Below are positions 59,900 to 64,000 of a DNA stretch of 64,000 bases, piece by piece; positions within the stretch are counted from its first letter, which is position 1; every line of letters begins with the position of its first letter. Below the pieces are notes generated by a model. It was not told where the DNA came from. It made no database searches and worked only from the letters and a program-made list of their open reading frames with translations. Source of the DNA: Rubrobacter tropicus (GTDB lineage: Bacteria > Actinomycetota > Rubrobacteria > Rubrobacterales > Rubrobacteraceae). Where the stretch lies: contig NZ_CP045120.1 in NCBI RefSeq assembly GCF_011492945.1, forward strand, positions 1 to 64,000. The letters are read 5' to 3'. Both the position numbers and the translations under genes were made by a program.

Positions 59900-60904
59900 T
59901 TGAGAGAGGCACGCACAAAGAAGAGAAGCAGGGCCCGCGCCGTCCGCGGGCGCCAGAACAAATCGCTGGGCCTGGCGGCGGCCGCCTCCGCCCTGCTCGT
60001 CGCGGCGGCCGCGGCGGTCTACCTGGCGGGCGGCGGCGCCTTGGGGACGACCCTGGGGACGGCCCCGGCGGGCCCCGAGCGGCCGCCGGCCGGCGGAGGT
60101 GGCGGGGAGAAGGCCGCGGTCGGCCCCGCAGAGCGCGCCGGCGCCGGGGAGGGTCCGAAGGGGGCGGACCCCGGCGAGGAGGCCGGCGGGCAAGAGGAGA
60201 TGGAGGTCCTCGGGGAGTACCAGACGGACTTCCTGTGGGATTCCAACCCGAGCCGCAAGGGCAACATGAACCTGGCCGCGGGCGCCGTCGACGGGACCGT
60301 GCTGGAGCCGGGGGAGGTCTTCTCCTTCAACGACCTGACCCGGGGCCTCGACTACGAGGCCGCCAAGACCTTCTCCGACGGGGGGGTAGGCTACGCCAAC
60401 GGCGGGGGGCTGTGCCAGGTCTCCTCGACGCTCCACATGGCGGCCCAGTACGCCGGGCTCGAGATCGTCGAGCGCAACCCCCACTACGCCGTGCTGCCGT
60501 ACATAAGGCCCGGCTTCGACGCCACCGTGTGGTTCGGGGGAGACGGAATCCCCGAGCTCGACATGAGGTTCGAGAACACCACCGGCGGGGACGTCCTGGT
60601 CCGGGAGTGGGTGGACGAGAAGGGCTTCCTCAACGCCCGGATACTCGGCGAGGAGCCCACCGGCAAAGAGGTCGAGATGCGCTCGGAGAAGGTCTTCGAG
60701 GATCCCGCGCGGGGCATCAAGTGGGCCACCTACAAGAAGGTGACCAAAGACGGCGAGGTGCTCTTCGACGGCCTGCTGCACACGGACGTCTACGGCTACA
60801 ACCCGCCGGTCCCCGAAGGGATGCCGCACTACGAAACCAACAAGCCGCGGGTCGGCGGCTGGCCCGACCCCACCAACACCACCGGTTGGGCGGAAACCGA
60901 ATAG
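59900..60904 (+). CDS. VanW family protein, short form (VanW-2 relative)
   Basis: A 334-residue protein from a TTG behind GGGGGGGTAACC. An anchor helix (~25-45) leads through a Gly/Glu linker straight into the VanW domain (LGEYQTDFLWDSNPSRKGN, DGGVGYANGGGLCQVSSTLH and PGFDATVWFGGD). The peptidoglycan-binding repeats of VanW-2 (38780) are missing. Its end NTTGWAETE matches VanW-2, so it is the reduced counterpart in a second sortase/VanW block. Confidence 0.87.
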   Translation: MREARTKKRSRARAVRGRQNKSLGLAAAASALLVAAAAAVYLAGGGALGTTLGTAPAGPERPPAGGGGGEKAAVGPAERAGAGEGPKGADPGEEAGGQEEMEVLGEYQTDFLWDSNPSRKGNMNLAAGAVDGTVLEPGEVFSFNDLTRGLDYEAAKTFSDGGVGYANGGGLCQVSSTLHMAAQYAGLEIVERNPHYAVLPYIRPGFDATVWFGGDGIPELDMRFENTTGGDVLVREWVDEKGFLNARILGEEPTGKEVEMRSEKVFEDPARGIKWATYKKVTKDGEVLFDGLLHTDVYGYNPPVPEGMPHYETNKPRVGGWPDPTNTTGWAETE

Positions 60905-60997
60905 GACCGGGGAGCAACGGGAGCGTTCTGCCGGTTGGGTCTGGCCCACGGCGCGCCCACGGACCGACCCCGGGAAGGGGTCAGGAGGTAACCTAGA

Positions 60998-61627
60998 TTG
61001 CGGACAAAGAGCATCATCCAGAGGCTCGGGAGCGTGCTCCTCGTGGGGACGGGCCTGGCGCTCGTTGCGTTCTTCTTTGTGGGCCTAAGCGATACCGGAG
61101 CCAAAAACGGTGAGGACCCCGGGGGCTTCGGCGTCCCCAAGGTCGGGGCCCGGCAAGAACCCGAAAAGGGGACAACCGAAGGCCCCGGGGACGAGACCCT
61201 GACCCTCACGATCCCGAAAATGGACCGGATCGAGGACGACGCCGTGCCCGACGCGGCCGGCGACGACGAGGCCGCGCTCAAGGAGCACGCCGCCATCCAC
61301 CTCGAGGGGACGGGGTTCCCCTGGGAGGACGGGGCGAACGTCTACCTGGCGGGCCACAGGCTCGGCTACCCGGGCACGGACAGCTTCCTGGCCTTCTGGG
61401 ACCAGAACGCGCTCGAGAAGGGCGACGAGATCTTCGTCACCGACTCGGAGGGCACGGAGTACACCTACAGGGTCTACGAGGAGTTCGTGACGGGGCCCAC
61501 CGATCTCTCCGTGACGAAGCCCGTACCCGGCAAGGACGTTCTAACGCTCCAGACCTGCACCCTCCCCGACTACGAGAAGCGCCTGATCACCCGGGCCGAG
61601 CTCGTAGAGGAGGCCCAGGTTGCTTAG
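60998..61627 (+). CDS. Sortase 4 (sortase-2 relative)
   Basis: A 209-residue sortase from a TTG behind AGGAGGTAAC. Anchor helix at ~10-30; catalytic His120 in YLAGHRLGYPGTDS and Cys187 in LTLQTCTLPDYEKR with the Arg after it. Compared with sortase 2 it lacks the long basic C-terminus, which supports that extension being abnormal there. The frameshifted VanW gene starts within its last codons. Confidence 0.9.
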   Translation: MRTKSIIQRLGSVLLVGTGLALVAFFFVGLSDTGAKNGEDPGGFGVPKVGARQEPEKGTTEGPGDETLTLTIPKMDRIEDDAVPDAAGDDEAALKEHAAIHLEGTGFPWEDGANVYLAGHRLGYPGTDSFLAFWDQNALEKGDEIFVTDSEGTEYTYRVYEEFVTGPTDLSVTKPVPGKDVLTLQTCTLPDYEKRLITRAELVEEAQVA

Positions 61628-63417
61628 GTCCTGGCGAAGACCGTCTGCCGGGAGGGCTATGCAGGGAAAAGGGCTCCCCAGCCGCGGCAAGGGGCGCGGG
61701 CGGGGCGGTCGCAGCGTCGGCGGGGCGGTGATCGTCCTCTGCGCCCTCGTCGCCGCGCTGGTGGCGCTGGACTACTGGTCGAACGCCGGCGCCGTCTACC
61801 GGGGCGTCGAGGTCGGCGGCGTGCCGCTCGGCGGCAAGACCCCCCAAGAGGCCCGCCGGGCGCTCGAGGAGCGCGCCTCCGGGGCGCCGGGGGAGGTCCG
61901 GCTCACCGGCCCCGGGGGCGGCCTCGTCCTCGACAAGGAGGAGATGGGTTTCCGCCCCGCCGTCGCGGCGAGCGTGGGGGAAGCCTACGGCGTGGGCCGC
62001 GGGGCAGCATACCCCGGCGCCTCGACGAGCGGCTGGGGGCCGCCTTCGGCGCCGTCCGGATACCGCTAGAGGTCGAGTACGCCCCGAGGCCGTCCGGACG
62101 GCGGCGGAGGAGGCCGCAAAGAGGGCAAACGGGCAACCCCGGGACGCCTCCGTCGCCGTGGCCGGGGGAGAGGTGGGGGTCCAAGAGGCCCGGGAAGGCT
62201 TCCGGACCGACGTTCCACGCACCGTAGAAAACGTCGAGGAGGCCCTCGAAAACCTCGGCGGGGAGGCGGCGGTTGTCGGGGAGGAGCTCGGGCCCCGGAT
62301 CACCACGCGGGCGGCCGAGCGGGCGGCCGATGAGGCCCGGGCCGCCGTGTCCGGGCCGGTCGTGCTGGCCGCCGAAGGGCGGGAGTGGACGCTCACCCCG
62401 GCGGAGGTCGGCGGGGCCCTGACCTTCGCGCCCGGCGGGGGCGAGATCCGGGCGGGCCTGGACGAGGAGAGGCTGAGGGCCGCGCTCGGCGACGTCTTCT
62501 CCGCGCTGACTGTGGAGCCGGTGGAGGCCGGGTTCGACGTGGGCGGGTCCGTGGAGGGGTCCGTGGAGGGGTCCGCGGCCGGGGTCGGCGTCACGGTCAC
62601 GCCGGGAAGGGAGGGCCGGAGGATCGAAGAGGAGGAGCTCTTGGGCGCCATGCGGGGCGGCCTCTTCGAGGGCAGGCGGGAGTACCGGGTGCCCGTGGCG
62701 ACGGTCGAGCCGGGCCTGACGACCGCCGAGGCCGGGCGGATGAAGCCGACCGAGCTGCTGGGCTCCTACCGCACCGACTACACCTTGAGTTCCGACAAGA
62801 GCGACGAGCGGATGGAGAACCTGAGTATGTCCTCCGGCGCGGTCGACGGGACGGTGCTGGCCCCGGGGGAAGTCTTCTCCATGAACGAGAAAGTTTCGGG
62901 CCTCGACTACAACGCGTCGAAGGTCATCGTGGACGGCCGGGAGACCACGGCCGACGGCGGGGGCCTGTGCCAGGTCACCTCGACCCTCTACAACGCGGTC
63001 AACGAGGCCGGCCTCGACGTCACGGAGCGCTCCCCCCACTACGCGCAGCTTCCCTACATAAGGCCGGGGCTCGACGCCACCGTTTGGTTCGGCGGCCCGA
63101 ACGGGGAGGGCGAGCTGGACATGGAGTTCGAGAACACCACCGACGCCTACGTGCTGGTCAGGCAGTACGTGGCGGAGAGCGGCTACGTCTACGCCGAGAT
63201 CTGGGGCCAGCCCAACGGCACGAAAGTACGGACGTGGTCCGAACCCGTCTACAGGAACGCCGACTCGGCCGAGTGGGTCACCTACCAGACGGTGAAGAAG
63301 GACGGCGAGGTCCTCTACGACGGGGTGCTCCACAGGGACACCTACGGAGCCCTCAAGGACGAGAAGGGCCGGCCCATCCCGGCCGACACCGTGCCCGTGG
63401 CGCCCACCAACCCCTAA
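61620..63417 (+). pseudogene. VanW-1 relative interrupted by two frameshifts
   Basis: A TTG behind AGAGGAGG opens a frame homologous to VanW-1 (membrane helix, GVEVGGVPLGGKTPQEARRAL) that stops at 62069. Homology continues in the second frame (RRLDERLGAAFGAV, EVEYAP, about 62015-62085) and then in the third (EAVRTAAEEAAKRANGQPRD) to the end at 63417. The latter part holds an intact VanW domain (LLGSYRTDYT, DGGGLCQVTSTLYNAV) and the tail PIPADTVPVAP. Two one-base losses fit. Either the gene is decaying or the assembly has errors in G/C-rich runs. Confidence 0.8.
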
Positions 63418-63440
63418 CGAGAGGAGACCGACGACAGCCT

Positions 63441-64000
63441 ATGGCTTTCACGAAGAAGAGATCGCGGTACGTGGCCGGGCGCGCCTTCGGGCGGGATCCG
63501 GGGAAGAAGGGTGTTTTCAGGAGACGTCCCAGGAGGGGCCTCTTCGCCTCCCTCGCCCTGGCGCTGCTGCTCCTGAGCGGGATCGGGGCTGCCGCGGTCT
63601 CCGGTGCCCCCCCCTCGGGCTCGAACGACGGCCCCGTTCAGAGGGTCGACGCCCCCGCCGTGGCGGGCGCCCCCGAGCCGGTCGTGGACCTCGAGGCCAG
63701 GGAAGAGGCCGAGCGCGCGAGGGCAGAGAAGGCCGCCGAGGAGCAGGCGGCCAAGGAGGAGGCCGCCGAAAAAGAGGCCGCCGCACCGCCGGCCCCCGAA
63801 GATCCGACGATGTACCTCACGGTCCCGAGGCTCGGCGTCTACGGTCACACGGTGAGGAACGACGACTCGCAGCGCGCGCTGGACTTGGGCGCCATAAAGG
63901 TGCCGGAGACCGGCTTCCCGTGGGAGAAGCCCTCCACCAACACGTACATAGCGGGCCACCGCGTCGGCTGGCCGGGCACCGAGAGCCACTACCAGTTCTA
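63441..64000 (+). CDS. Sortase 5 (sortase-1 relative), cut by the window edge
   Basis: The ATG is 16 bases after GAGGAGACCG and the frame is still open at 64000. An anchor helix (LFASLALALLLLSGIGAAAV) and a long Ala/Glu linker (EEAERARAEKAAEEQAAKEE) precede the sortase barrel. His173 is visible (YIAGHRVGWPGTESHYQF); the Cys and Arg lie beyond the edge. It is closest to sortase 1 by the GTESxYQF motif. Confidence 0.85.
   Translation, partial: MAFTKKRSRYVAGRAFGRDPGKKGVFRRRPRRGLFASLALALLLLSGIGAAAVSGAPPSGSNDGPVQRVDAPAVAGAPEPVVDLEAREEAERARAEKAAEEQAAKEEAAEKEAAAPPAPEDPTMYLTVPRLGVYGHTVRNDDSQRALDLGAIKVPETGFPWEKPSTNTYIAGHRVGWPGTESHYQF

Overview
The window looks like part of a large plasmid or integrated conjugative element of a Gram-positive, very GC-rich actinobacterium, most likely a Rubrobacter relative. 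The indications are heavy AGG (Arg) and ATA (Ile) use inside GC-rich genes, frequent GTG/TTG starts, actinobacterial sortase and VanW families, and many 4-bp stop/start overlaps (GTGA, ATGA, TTGA). The genus is inference from codon habit and gene families; no rRNA, tRNA, CRISPR array or transposase was found.

Bases 1-21,000 are element backbone. On the left is the end of a conjugation locus: a wall hydrolase (M23 plus NlpC/P60), a VirB8/TcpC-like protein, two small membrane proteins and a VirB6/TrbL-like polytopic protein. Then come an RDD-NERD fusion, a membrane-anchored primase-like protein (CHC2 zinc finger plus TOPRIM), a replication-relaxation protein, a string of small orphan genes separated by a recurring stem-loop, a macro-domain protein, RecQ and SSB. 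Two non-coding stretches stand out: a strongly G-rich, C-poor strand at 8754-9233, and a 700-base structured region at 10,976-11,675. Both are candidate replication or transfer loci.

Bases 21,000-32,900 are metal-homeostasis cargo: a CadC-type ArsR repressor with a CadA/ZntA-type ATPase, MntR with the NRAMP transporter MntH around a shared operator region, YcnI- and CopC-like copper proteins, a Met/His-rich exported protein, and DUF3105 and DUF305 proteins. There are also signs of decay: remnants of a TetR regulator and an SRPBCC protein, and a YcnI gene that has lost its stop codon next to an LPETG sorting signal.

Bases 32,900-45,350 are a nearly continuous, translationally coupled surface operon: three sortases, an HTH protein, two VanW proteins, an acetyltransferase, an LtaS-like membrane sulfatase, a lipoprotein formylglycine sulfatase and an arylsulfotransferase. 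Convergent uppP and alkaline phosphatase genes follow. A second, partly broken copy of the sortase/VanW block runs from 59,900 to the right edge.

Bases 47,900-59,900 hold a leaderless ArsR regulator facing a CDF zinc/cadmium exporter operon, a DUF305 protein, a rhodanese, paired SHOCT proteins, an OmpR/histidine-kinase pair with a Met-rich sensor loop, and a thiol-redox operon (CcdA, redoxin, glutaredoxin) ending in lgt. Two promoters here share an identical array of three TTCAC boxes at 11-bp spacing, which suggests a small regulon of the nearby two-component system.
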